Source: Tistrella mobilis
GTDB taxonomy: Bacteria; Pseudomonadota; Alphaproteobacteria; Tistrellales; Tistrellaceae
Assembly: GCF_039634785.1 (NCBI RefSeq)
Contig: NZ_JBBIAB010000020.1
Location: forward strand, 1-64,000
Reading direction: 5' to 3'
Length of the DNA: 64,000 bases
Shown piece by piece: positions 7,782-14,793 of this stretch (position 1 is its first letter; each line of letters starts with the position of its first letter). Position numbers and translations under genes: made by a program. The notes beneath the pieces were generated by a model. The model saw only the letters and a list, made by a program, of their open reading frames with translations. It searched no databases and had not been told where the DNA came from.

Positions 7782-8138
7782 ATGGCCGCTCCGCTCCCGC
7801 CCGCCCCCCTGGACGAAGATCCCCCGCAGGACCTGATGCTGCCGCCCCTTGAGGCGGCGGTCGAGAAACGCTCGGTCTCCATCCAGGGCCACCGCACCAG
7901 CGTGTCGCTGGAAGCGCCGTTCTGGCGGGTGCTGAAGCGGGCGGCACGCGCGCGCGGCATCTCTCTGGGCGCGCTGGTCGCGGCGATCGATGCCGCCCGG
8001 CGGGTGGACCGGGTCAACCTGTCGAGCGCGCTGCGGCTCTTCGCCCTGGCCGAGGCGGAAAGCCGGGCCACCGCGGCCCCTTCCGACCCGGAATCCACGC
8101 TGCGGGCCCCGTCGGAAGACGCCTCGGACCAGCTGTGA
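7782..8138 (+). CDS. Ribbon-helix-helix domain protein
   Basis: The 118-residue protein has a central RHH-type block, KRSVSIQGHRTSVSLEAPFW followed by VLKRAARARGISLGALVAAI (about residues 28-68). This is the arrangement of the alphaproteobacterial RHH_4 family (PF13467-like). The flanks are proline/acidic low-complexity sequence. It starts 10 nt after the deacylase gene and is probably co-transcribed with it. It may bind DNA, but no target is evident. Confidence 0.75.
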   Translation: MAAPLPPAPLDEDPPQDLMLPPLEAAVEKRSVSIQGHRTSVSLEAPFWRVLKRAARARGISLGALVAAIDAARRVDRVNLSSALRLFALAEAESRATAAPSDPESTLRAPSEDASDQL

Positions 8139-8234
8139 CACCCCCGGCGCTTGCGCCGCAGCATCCGCGTGGTATATCTCTGGGCCGGGGATGAGAGCCG
8201 ACGGCCCGTCCGTGACCACATTCCCGAATTTTGG

Positions 8235-8311
8235 CGGGGCGTAGCGCAGCCTGGTAGCGCATCTGCTTTGGGAGCAGAGGGTCGCGTGTTCGAATCACGC
8301 CGCCCCGACCA
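8235..8311 (+). tRNA. tRNA-Pro (TGG)
   Basis: The 77-nt cloverleaf has acceptor CGGGGCG (8235-8241)/CGCCCCG (8301-8307), anticodon stem TCTGC/GCAGA with loop TTTGGGA (anticodon TGG at 8269-8271), a TTCGAAT T-loop and an encoded CCA (8309-8311). Confidence 0.97.
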
Positions 8312-8433
8312 TATCTATCCTGTCCGGCCGCGCCGGCCCACCAGCCTCGCGGCCACGAACCGGACCACCCGAAACGGCCCGCCGGCCCGAAGCGACCGGT
8401 ATCGAGGCCCGTCGACAAGGATCGTGTGAGGCG

Positions 8434-8727
8434 ATGGACGCGCGCATCTACCTGCCGGCGAAGAACGCCATGCAGTCCGGCCGCGCCAACACCCGCAAAT
8501 GGGTGCTGGAGATGGAACCCGCTGCGGCGAAGCGCCTGGACCCCCTGATGGGCTGGACCGGCTCTGCCGATACCGACCAGCAGGTCGTGCTGCGGTTCGA
8601 GACCCTGGACGAGGCCGTGGCCTTCGCCAAGCGCAAGGGCCTGACCTACGAGGTCTACGAGCCGCATATGCGCGACCTGAAGATTCAGGCCTATGCCGAC
8701 AAGTTCCGCTGGGACCGCGTGCGCTGA
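8434..8727 (+). CDS. NDUFS4-like complex I accessory subunit
   Basis: The 97-residue protein matches the ETC complex I subunit family (NDUFS4 / 18-kDa subunit). It shows ARIYLPAKNAMQSGRANTRKW, the WTGSADTDQQVVLRF core and FAKRKGLTYEVYEPH near the end, with length as expected for bacterial members. This subunit is confined to alphaproteobacteria and mitochondria and helps stabilise NADH:ubiquinone oxidoreductase at the inner membrane. It lies between two tRNA genes, far from any nuo operon in this window. Confidence 0.92.
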   Translation: MDARIYLPAKNAMQSGRANTRKWVLEMEPAAAKRLDPLMGWTGSADTDQQVVLRFETLDEAVAFAKRKGLTYEVYEPHMRDLKIQAYADKFRWDRVR

Positions 8728-8747
8728 ACAGCGTTCCGGCCTGACGG

Positions 8748-8824
8748 GTGCCCTTAGCTCAGTTGGATAGAGCATCGGCCTTCTAAGCCGGCGGTCGCAG
8801 GTTCGAATCCTGCAGGGCACGCCA
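8748..8824 (+). tRNA. tRNA-Arg (TCT)
   Basis: The 77-nt cloverleaf has acceptor GTGCCCT (8748-8754)/AGGGCAC (8814-8820), D-stem GCTC/GAGC, anticodon stem TCGGC/GCCGG with loop CTTCTAA (anticodon TCT at 8782-8784), a TTCGAAT T-loop, discriminator G and an encoded CCA (8822-8824). No attL/attR-like duplication of its 3' end was seen nearby. Confidence 0.97.
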
Positions 8825-9012
8825 GTCTTTCACGTCGCAGTCCGGTCCGCCGGGCTGCGGCGTGTCGTTTCGGGGGCGTGGCCGGCCGGTGCCCGTCTTC
8901 TTACCGAGACACCGTGTTCTTGCTGAGACATGGGGCTGCCGGGGGTGGCGGCAGGGCGCCCGCTCGATCATGCTGAGGGGCAGACCTTGCAGTCCGGAAA
9001 CCGGAGGACGTG

Positions 9013-9615
9013 ATGCCCCTGAACGCCCGCAAGGCGGTGCCGGTCGCCCTGGCCGCCATGCTCGCCGTCGCCACCGCCGCCCTGCCCGCCCGCGCCGACG
9101 GCACCTTCCCCACCAGCCTCGCCACCGAAGATCAGCAGCGGCTGGAGGCCTTCGAGACCGCCCGCGCCGAGGCGATCGCCGAGGCGCGCGCCGGCGGATC
9201 GCCCGAGGATGTGTCGGTGCTGGACGAGGTGCTGAGCGGCCGGCCGACCACGATGACGCCGGCCGAGATGGCCGGGATCTGGCGTTGCCGGACGATCAAG
9301 CTGGGCGGGCTGCTGCCGCTCACCATCTATCGCGACTTCAAGTGCCGGATCACCGATGACGGCGCCGGGCTGCGGCTGGAAAAGCTCTCGGGCTCGCAGC
9401 GGACCGGCGGCACCTTCTATGATCTGGCCGACGAAACCCGGCTGGGCTATGCCGGCGCCGGCTGGGTGGCGGGCGAGGCTCCCATGCGCTACGGCACCGA
9501 TCCCGAGCGCAACCAGGTCGGCTATCTGGTGGTGCTCGGCCCCGAGCGCATGCGGCTGGAACTGCCGCTGCCGCAGTTCGAGTCCAAATTCGACATTCTG
9601 GACCTCAGGCGCTGA
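9013..9615 (+). CDS. Exported DUF4893-type protein
   Basis: The 200-residue protein has a clear signal peptide (NARKAVPVALAAMLAVATAA ending ARA). The mature part resembles DUF4893: TPAEMAGIWRCRTIKLGG, a conserved Cys in DFKCRITDD, and GGTFYD/GYAGAGWV motifs. Its function is unknown, and it is probably periplasmic. GGAGG (9003-9007) precedes both GTG (9010) and ATG (9013); I chose the ATG. The stop lies in the first copy of an 18-nt repeat shared with the convergent gene. Confidence 0.75.
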   Translation: MPLNARKAVPVALAAMLAVATAALPARADGTFPTSLATEDQQRLEAFETARAEAIAEARAGGSPEDVSVLDEVLSGRPTTMTPAEMAGIWRCRTIKLGGLLPLTIYRDFKCRITDDGAGLRLEKLSGSQRTGGTFYDLADETRLGYAGAGWVAGEAPMRYGTDPERNQVGYLVVLGPERMRLELPLPQFESKFDILDLRR

Positions 9616-9651
9616 CGGGACTTCAGGCACTGACGGGACTTCAGGCGCTGA
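9605..9651. repeat. 18-nt tandem repeat across convergent gene ends
   Basis: The unit TCAGGCGCTGACGGGACT occurs at 9605-9622 and, with one change, at 9623-9640, then partially at 9641-9651. Each copy contains TGA on the plus strand and TCA (stop on the minus strand). The stop of the DUF4893 gene is in copy 1 and the stop of the monooxygenase gene is in copy 3. Confidence 0.9.
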
Positions 9652-10834
9652 GTTGCCGGGGCCGGCCACGATCCATAAGCAGCGCCGAAATCGCCCGGCG
9701 CACCGGTGCGGCCCCGCGGCCAAGATCCATCACCGCCCGCCGGGCAAGGCGTGCGGCGGGGTCGTCGCGGGTGTAGAGCCCGACGATGGCATTGGTCGCC
9801 GCCCAGAGCGGGGCCGTGGTCAGCTTGTGGCCGGCTTCGTAGCGATGCAGCATCAGGGCCGAGGCGATGTCGCCATCGGTGCGGGCGGCGCGGGCGATGC
9901 CCTCGGCCAGGCGTTCGGCGCTCTTCAGCCCCAGATTGAAGCCGTGGGCGGTGACCGGATGCATGCCGACCGCGGCATCGCCGATCAGCGCGAAGCGATG
10001 GCCGACGAAGCGGCGGGCCTGGACGGCGACCAGCGGCCAGCCATGGCGGGTGCTTTCAAGCTGCAGCCGGCCGAGCCGGCCGTCCAGCCGGACCATGATC
10101 TCATCCGCGAAGGCCGCGGGGTCGAGTGCGGTCAGCCGCGCGATTTCGGTATGGGGCAGCGTCAGCACCACCGAGGAGCGGCGGCCCGTGAGCGGCAGCA
10201 ACGCCACCGTCTGGCCGTGACCGAACCATTCGGTCGCCACACCGCCATGATCGACCTGATCGTGGCTCATCCGGCAGACCAGCATGGTCTTGCCGAAATC
10301 CACCTGATCCGCGGCAATGCCGCGGGCCTCGCGCATCTTCGAGAACCGGGTATCGGCCGCGACCACCAGGCGGGCAGTCAACTCGCGGCCATCCTCCAGA
10401 TCGACCGCCATGCCATGCGGGCGCACCCGGATGCCGGTCGCCTTCAGACCGTCCAGGATCGTCGCGGAGGTCTGCTCGCGCACCGCGTCATGAAGCGCCC
10501 GCCGGATCAGGTGATTGGGCACCAGACGGCCCAGCGGGCGGCCATCGGCGGCACCGTCGAAGATCAGGCTGCGATGGCCGGCCCCGTTCAGCACCCGGGC
10601 GGCGCGGAGGGGGGCGGTCTCTCCGGCCGGAATCCGCGCCCAGGCGCCCAGCCGCTCCAGCACCGCCATGGAATGATGGGTGAGCGCGATCTCGCGGCCG
10701 TCGAAAGGCGGGTCGGCCAGCACGGCCGCCGGCTGCGGATCGATCAGGGTAACGTCGAGCCCGGTGCCGTCCAGCGCCCGCGCGAAGGCAAGCCCTGCCG
10801 GGCCCGCGCCGATCACCGCCACATCCGTCTGCAT
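9641..10834 (-). CDS. UbiH/COQ6-family FAD monooxygenase
   Basis: The 397-residue protein is a class A flavoprotein hydroxylase. It has an N-terminal Rossmann GAGPAG (residues 9-14), the EIALTHHSMAVLERLGAW region, and the FAD-ribityl motif ALIGDAAVGMHPVTAHGFNLGL typical of the UbiH/UbiF/VisC/COQ6 family. These enzymes hydroxylate the ubiquinone ring. The GAGPAGLAFARAL start and overall length resemble UbiM-type 5-hydroxylases, but I cannot separate UbiM, UbiH and UbiF by eye. A GGAGGAGGGG ribosome binding site precedes the ATG at 10834. It stands alone, convergent with the DUF4893 gene. Confidence 0.85.
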   Translation of the reverse strand: MQTDVAVIGAGPAGLAFARALDGTGLDVTLIDPQPAAVLADPPFDGREIALTHHSMAVLERLGAWARIPAGETAPLRAARVLNGAGHRSLIFDGAADGRPLGRLVPNHLIRRALHDAVREQTSATILDGLKATGIRVRPHGMAVDLEDGRELTARLVVAADTRFSKMREARGIAADQVDFGKTMLVCRMSHDQVDHGGVATEWFGHGQTVALLPLTGRRSSVVLTLPHTEIARLTALDPAAFADEIMVRLDGRLGRLQLESTRHGWPLVAVQARRFVGHRFALIGDAAVGMHPVTAHGFNLGLKSAERLAEGIARAARTDGDIASALMLHRYEAGHKLTTAPLWAATNAIVGLYTRDDPAARLARRAVMDLGRGAAPVRRAISALLMDRGRPRQLSA

Positions 10835-10914
10835 GCGCCCCTCCTCCGTGACACCGGCCGCCGAGGCCGGGACGGCCTCGCGGGCGACAGGCTAGCAGCG
10901 GGCGCGGTGCGGTG

Positions 10915-11946
10915 CTATGCGGCGTTGTGTCCGGTGGCGGCACCCTTTGTCCTGGCGTCCGCTTCGGCCTCCGCCTCCGCTTCGGCGAGCCGGGCATAGC
11001 GGCGGGCCAGCACGGCGCAGACCATCAGCTGGATCTGGTGGAACAGCATCAGCGGCATCAGGATGGCGCCGGTATCGCGGCCGGCGAAGATCACATTGGC
11101 CATGGGCACGCCCGAAGCGAGGGTCTTCTTCGAGCCGCAGAACACGATGGTGATCCGGTCGGCCCGCGAGAAGCCGAGCCAGCGCGAGCCCAGCATGGTG
11201 ATCGCCAGCACCAGGGCCAGCAGCAGGCAGTCGACCACCAGCATCACCGCCAGATCCAGCGCACCGACCCGGTTCCAGAAGCCCGAGACCACCGCGCCTG
11301 AAAAGGCGAGATACACGACCAGCACGATGGAGCCGCGATCGACCAGCCCCAGCGGTTTGCGGTGCCGGCGCAGCCAGTCGCCGATCCAGCGTTCCAGCAC
11401 CTGGCCGGCGATGAACGGCACCAGCAGCTGGAAGACGATCGCCTCCACCTGATCCAGCGACACCCCCTGGCCGCTGGCCCCGAACAGCAGCGCCACCATG
11501 GCCGGGGTGATGAACATGCCGAGGATGTTCGAGGCCGAGGCCGAGCACACCGCCGCCGGGACATTGCCGCCGGCGATGGCGGTGAAGGCGATCGAGGACT
11601 GAACGGTGGAGGGCAGCACGCAGAGGAACAGCAGCCCCATCGCGATCGCCGGCGACAGCACGCTTTCCGGCAGCAGATGGGTGATGGCAAGACCCAGCAC
11701 CGGGAAGATCACGAAGGTCGTGGCCAGCACCGCGATATGCAGGCGCCAGTTGGTCATGCCCTCGATCACGGTTGCGCGGGACAGCCGGCCGCCATGGAGG
11801 AAGAACACCGTCGCGATGGCGACGGTCGCGACATCGTGCAGGATCTCCGATGCCCGGCCGTCCACGGGCAGGATCGAGGCGGTCGCGACCGCCAGAATCA
11901 GCGCCAGCACGAAACGGTCCGGTAGAATGCGCGACAACAGGGCCAT
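10915..11946 (-). CDS. Bile acid:Na+ symporter-family (YfeH-like) transporter
   Basis: The 343-residue protein has about ten hydrophobic segments and the SBF-like signature ATVFFLHGGRLSR, with later LPSTVQSSIAFTAIAGGNVPAAVCSASASNILGMF and FCGSKKTLASGVPMANVIF. These are hallmarks of the YfeH/DUF4137 branch of the bile acid:sodium symporter superfamily. The substrate is unknown, probably an organic anion. The C-terminus is an Ala/Glu repeat (RLAEAEAEAEADA). ATG 11946 follows AGGAGG; a longer start at 12018 lacks support and would overlap the regulator's leader. The gene is divergent from a LysR regulator that likely controls it. Confidence 0.88.
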   Translation of the reverse strand: MALLSRILPDRFVLALILAVATASILPVDGRASEILHDVATVAIATVFFLHGGRLSRATVIEGMTNWRLHIAVLATTFVIFPVLGLAITHLLPESVLSPAIAMGLLFLCVLPSTVQSSIAFTAIAGGNVPAAVCSASASNILGMFITPAMVALLFGASGQGVSLDQVEAIVFQLLVPFIAGQVLERWIGDWLRRHRKPLGLVDRGSIVLVVYLAFSGAVVSGFWNRVGALDLAVMLVVDCLLLALVLAITMLGSRWLGFSRADRITIVFCGSKKTLASGVPMANVIFAGRDTGAILMPLMLFHQIQLMVCAVLARRYARLAEAEAEAEADARTKGAATGHNAA

Positions 11947-12006
11947 GGACGTCCTCCTTTCTGCTGTTCTGCGCCATCGCGGTTCAGGATGGAAGGAATA
12001 ACAGGC

Positions 12007-12021
12007 ATCATGTTTCACGAT
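12007..12021. promoter_or_regulatory. Possible LysR-type operator
   Basis: ATCATG (12007-12012) and CACGAT (12016-12021) form an imperfect dyad with a 3-nt centre (T-N11-A style) in the 107-nt gap between the divergent symporter and LysR genes. It is short and tentative. Confidence 0.35.
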
Positions 12022-12053
12022 GACCGGATCCCCATCCCCGAGAGGCCGAGCCG

Positions 12054-12926
12054 ATGCTCGATCCCGTTCAGCTGCGCAGTTTCATGGCCGTGGCCGAGGC
12101 CGGCAGTTTTACCGCCGCCGCCCGCGGGCTGGGGCTCGGCCAGTCGACCGTCAGCCAGCATGTCGCCCGGCTGGAGGCGGCGGCCGGCCGGCGGCTCATC
12201 GATCGCGACACCCATCATCTGTCGCTGACGACGGATGGCGAAGCCATGCTCGGCTTCGCCCGCGCCATGCTGGCGGTCGAAGATCGCGCCCGGGCGCATT
12301 TCGCCGCCCGTGAACTCCATGGCCGGCTGCGCTTCGGCGCCTCGGAAGGCTTCGTCACCAGCCGGCTCGGCCGGGTGCTGGAAAGCTTCGTGCGCGACCA
12401 CCCGGCCATCGATCTGGAAATCACGGTCGCGCTCTCGGGCACGCTGCACCGCATGCTGGATGACGGCCTGCTGGATCTGGTGCTGGCCAAGCGGCGTCTG
12501 GGCCGGCCCCGCGGCCGGCCGGTGCACCGCGAGCCGCTGATCTGGGCGGCGCGCAGCGCCGACATCGCCGATCCTGCCCGGCCGCTGCCGCTGATCGCCT
12601 TTCCGCCGCCCAGCATCACCCGGGCGGCGGCGATCGACGCGCTCGACCGTGCCGGCCGGGCCTGGCGGATCGTCTGCACCTCGGGCAGCCTGAGCGGGCT
12701 CAAGGCCGCGGCCGATGCCGGGCTGGGCGTGATGGTCCAGCCCCGCAGCATGCGTCCTCATGGCCTGGTGGAACTGGAGGGTGGCCCCGGCCTGCCGGCG
12801 CTGGAAGAGGTGGAGTTCATCATCGAGGACGTTTCGGTCCGCCGCCCGCCCGACAGCCCGGAAGCCCGCGCCGCCCGGATCCTGACCGAGGCGCTGGTGG
12901 TGGGGGGGATCTGGCGGAATGGGTGA
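12054..12926 (+). CDS. LysR-family regulator of the divergent symporter
   Basis: The 290-residue protein has the LysR winged HTH (LDPVQLRSFMAVAEAGSFTAA, then GLGQSTVSQHVARLEAAAGRRL) and a two-lobe effector domain from about residue 90. It is divergent from the bile-acid-symporter-like gene, the standard LysR arrangement, so it probably regulates that transporter in response to its substrate. The inducer is unknown. Confidence 0.9.
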   Translation: MLDPVQLRSFMAVAEAGSFTAAARGLGLGQSTVSQHVARLEAAAGRRLIDRDTHHLSLTTDGEAMLGFARAMLAVEDRARAHFAARELHGRLRFGASEGFVTSRLGRVLESFVRDHPAIDLEITVALSGTLHRMLDDGLLDLVLAKRRLGRPRGRPVHREPLIWAARSADIADPARPLPLIAFPPPSITRAAAIDALDRAGRAWRIVCTSGSLSGLKAAADAGLGVMVQPRSMRPHGLVELEGGPGLPALEEVEFIIEDVSVRRPPDSPEARAARILTEALVVGGIWRNG

Positions 12927-12952
12927 ACCGGCCGCGATATGCGGCGCTGAAA

Positions 12953-12981
12953 TTGACGCATGCGCCCCCCATCTCTAAAGT
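12953..12981 (+). promoter_or_regulatory. Promoter of the toxin-antitoxin pair
   Basis: TTGACG (12953-12958), 17-nt spacer, TAAAGT (12976-12981). This is one of the best sigma-70-like matches in the window and would start transcription near 12988. Confidence 0.6.
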
Positions 12982-12990
12982 AGAACGGCA

Positions 12991-13005
12991 ATCGGGAGGC
13001 CCGAT
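12991..13005 (+). promoter_or_regulatory. Perfect palindrome spanning the antitoxin ribosome binding site
   Basis: ATCGGG (12991-12996), AGG, CCCGAT (13000-13005) forms an exact inverted repeat that abuts the antitoxin ATG at 13006 and contains its GGGAGG. It is a candidate operator for the antitoxin/toxin complex or an RNA hairpin masking the ribosome binding site. Confidence 0.5.
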
Positions 13006-13284
13006 ATGAGTGACACTCTTGAAATTCCCTCTAAGGAATTTGAGCACAACTTCAGCCGGTACAGGTCGGCTGCAAAACATCAGCCGGTTGTCGTCCTGGA
13101 CGAAGGGGAGGATGCCGTGGTTCTGATTTCGATGAACGAGTATCGTCGCCTGAAGCGGCGGGATCGGGAGGTTTTGCGGGTCGAAGATCTTTCCGACGAT
13201 GACATCGCTGCCATCGAGGCCGCCGAGCCCGGCCCCGAATGCGCGCAGTTTGACCACGAATTCCCCGCACATGGCTGGAAGTGA
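13006..13284 (+). CDS. Phd/YefM-like antitoxin
   Basis: The 92-residue protein shows the Phd/YefM N-terminal fold (IPSKEFEHNFSRYRSAAKHQPVVVLDEGEDAVVLISMNEYRRL, residues 7-50). The C-terminus is acidic and probably unfolded until it binds toxin (LRVEDLSDDDIAAIEAAEPG). It is followed 9 nt later by a PemK-like gene, so the two form a type II toxin-antitoxin module. Phd-like antitoxins usually repress their own promoter, and a palindrome sits right at the start codon. Codon use is slightly less GC-biased than in neighbours, which hints at acquisition. Confidence 0.85.
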   Translation: MSDTLEIPSKEFEHNFSRYRSAAKHQPVVVLDEGEDAVVLISMNEYRRLKRRDREVLRVEDLSDDDIAAIEAAEPGPECAQFDHEFPAHGWK

Positions 13285-13293
13285 GCGGGGACG

Positions 13294-13731
13294 GTGAGAG
13301 CCCCCGATCCGACCCCGGGCCTGGTCGTTCGCTACAGTTTTCTCTGGTGGTCTGAACACCGCGCCGGGCGAGAAGAAGGGGTGAAGGACAGGCCTTGTGC
13401 CGTGGTCCTGGTCAGCCTTGATGAAGACGGCCTCAAACAGGTGACGGTCCTGCCGATCACCCATTCACCGCCCGGCGATCCCGATGCGGCTCTGGAACTG
13501 CCTGCCGAGACCAAGCAGCGCCTCGGCCTTGATGGTTTGCGGTCCTGGATTGTCCTCGACGAAGTCAACCGTTTCATCTGGCCTGGGCCGGACCTCGTCC
13601 CAAGGGTACGGGGCGACATGTCGACCGTTGCATACGGACATCTTCCCCGCGCCCTGATGCTTGAACTGCGCCGGCGGGTCGGTGTCCTGGCAAAAGCAAG
13701 ACGGCTGCGGACAGTGCGGCGCACGGAATAG
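13294..13731 (+). CDS. PemK/MazF-like toxin
   Basis: The 145-residue protein has features of the PemK/MazF endoribonuclease fold: an early GLVVRYSFLWWSEH strand, KDRPCAVVLVSLDEDG (the MazF-type RP-C-V-V block) and VTVLPITHSPPGDPDAALELP, then a conserved WIVLDEVNRFIWPGPDLV segment. GTG start at 13294. Members cleave mRNA when free of antitoxin. The pairing with a Phd-type rather than MazE-type antitoxin is a mixed combination. The toxin call is from pattern recognition and is less certain than the antitoxin. Confidence 0.7.
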   Translation: MRAPDPTPGLVVRYSFLWWSEHRAGREEGVKDRPCAVVLVSLDEDGLKQVTVLPITHSPPGDPDAALELPAETKQRLGLDGLRSWIVLDEVNRFIWPGPDLVPRVRGDMSTVAYGHLPRALMLELRRRVGVLAKARRLRTVRRTE

Positions 13732-13748
13732 ACGTGGGCCGCGCGCCG

Positions 13749-14648
13749 TCAGCGCCGTTCCCCAACCACCTCCCGCACCACCCCGCGCAGCCAGCGATGG
13801 ACCGGATCGGCATCCATCCGCGGGTGCCAGAGCAGCGAGATGGTGATGTCGGGCACCGGCAGTGGCAGGGGGATGGTGACGAGGCCGTCGCGCAGCCGGC
13901 CGGTGGACCGCTCGGGCACGGTGGCGATCAGCCCGCCGTCGCGGACCAGGGAAAGGGCGGCCGGGAAGCTGGCGACGGTGGTGATCACCCGCCGCTCCAG
14001 CCCCAGCACCGCCAGCGCCTGATCGACGGCTTCGTGGCCCGTGGGCCGGCGCGCCACGCGGACATGGTCCCCCGCGGCATAAAGTGCCGGCGTCGCCCGG
14101 GGCGCGTTGGCCAGCGCATGGTCGGCCCGCACCACCGCCACGAAGCGGTCGCGGAACAGGGCCTGGGCCCGCAATTCGGGCCCTGCGGTCCCGTCCGCCA
14201 CCCCCGTTTCCAGATCCACCACCGCATCGCGCAGCGCCGTGCCGTCCTTGTCGGTGCGGGCGACGAAATGCAGGCGCACGCCCGGCGCCTCCTGCGCGAT
14301 CCGCCCGAGCAGGGCTAGACCGAAGGTTTCGACGAAGCCCTCGCGGGTTCTGAAGGTGAACGCGCGGTCGATCCGGGCCAGATCCGGCGGGGCTGCCGGC
14401 CGCAACAGGGCGGCCGCATCGCGCACCAGCCGCGCCGCCTCGTCCCGCAGCTCCAGCGCCCGCGGGGTCGGCACCAGGCCGCGGCCGGCCCGGACCAGCA
14501 GCGGGTCGCCGGTGGTCTCGCGCAGCCGCGCCAGCACCCGGCTGGTCGCCGACGCGCTGAGCTGCAGCCGCGCCGCCGCCCGGGCGACACTGCATTCACT
14601 GAGCAGCGCATCAAGCGCGATGAGCAGGTTGAGATCCGGGATGGTCAT
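13749..14648 (-). CDS. LysR-family regulator of the divergent MFS exporter
   Basis: The 299-residue protein has an N-terminal HTH (TIPDLNLLIALDALLSECSVA, then LSASATSRVLARLRETTGDPLLVRAGRG) of the NodD/YafC-like subgroup and a substrate-binding domain from about residue 90. The ATG at 14648 is preferred over longer frames because the HTH begins immediately. It is divergent from an MFS drug-efflux-type gene, with a strong inverted repeat between them, so it most likely controls that pump. Confidence 0.9.
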   Translation of the reverse strand: MTIPDLNLLIALDALLSECSVARAAARLQLSASATSRVLARLRETTGDPLLVRAGRGLVPTPRALELRDEAARLVRDAAALLRPAAPPDLARIDRAFTFRTREGFVETFGLALLGRIAQEAPGVRLHFVARTDKDGTALRDAVVDLETGVADGTAGPELRAQALFRDRFVAVVRADHALANAPRATPALYAAGDHVRVARRPTGHEAVDQALAVLGLERRVITTVASFPAALSLVRDGGLIATVPERSTGRLRDGLVTIPLPLPVPDITISLLWHPRMDADPVHRWLRGVVREVVGERR

Positions 14649-14690
14649 GCCCTGATGATAGCACATGGCGCTGCATGACATATGGCGCCT

Positions 14691-14720
14691 GATGCAGCCT
14701 TTGACTGCAAATGCTGCATC
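14691..14720. promoter_or_regulatory. Inverted repeat, probable LysR operator
   Basis: GATGCAGC (14691-14698) and GCTGCATC (14713-14720) are perfect 8-bp inverted arms separated by 14 nt, in the 145-nt gap between the divergent LysR and MFS genes. The size and position fit a LysR recognition site. Confidence 0.55.
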
Positions 14721-14793
14721 TTCCGCCATGTGAAGGCCGGGCGCAGGCTGTCTGCATCTCCCGAGCGGGAGCAGGCGATCGACGGAGACCCCG

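Noticed and set aside
8748-8824. tRNA-Arg as an integration site for a mobile element
   Set aside because: No integrase gene and no duplicated tRNA 3' end were seen downstream. Neighbouring genes look like core genes.
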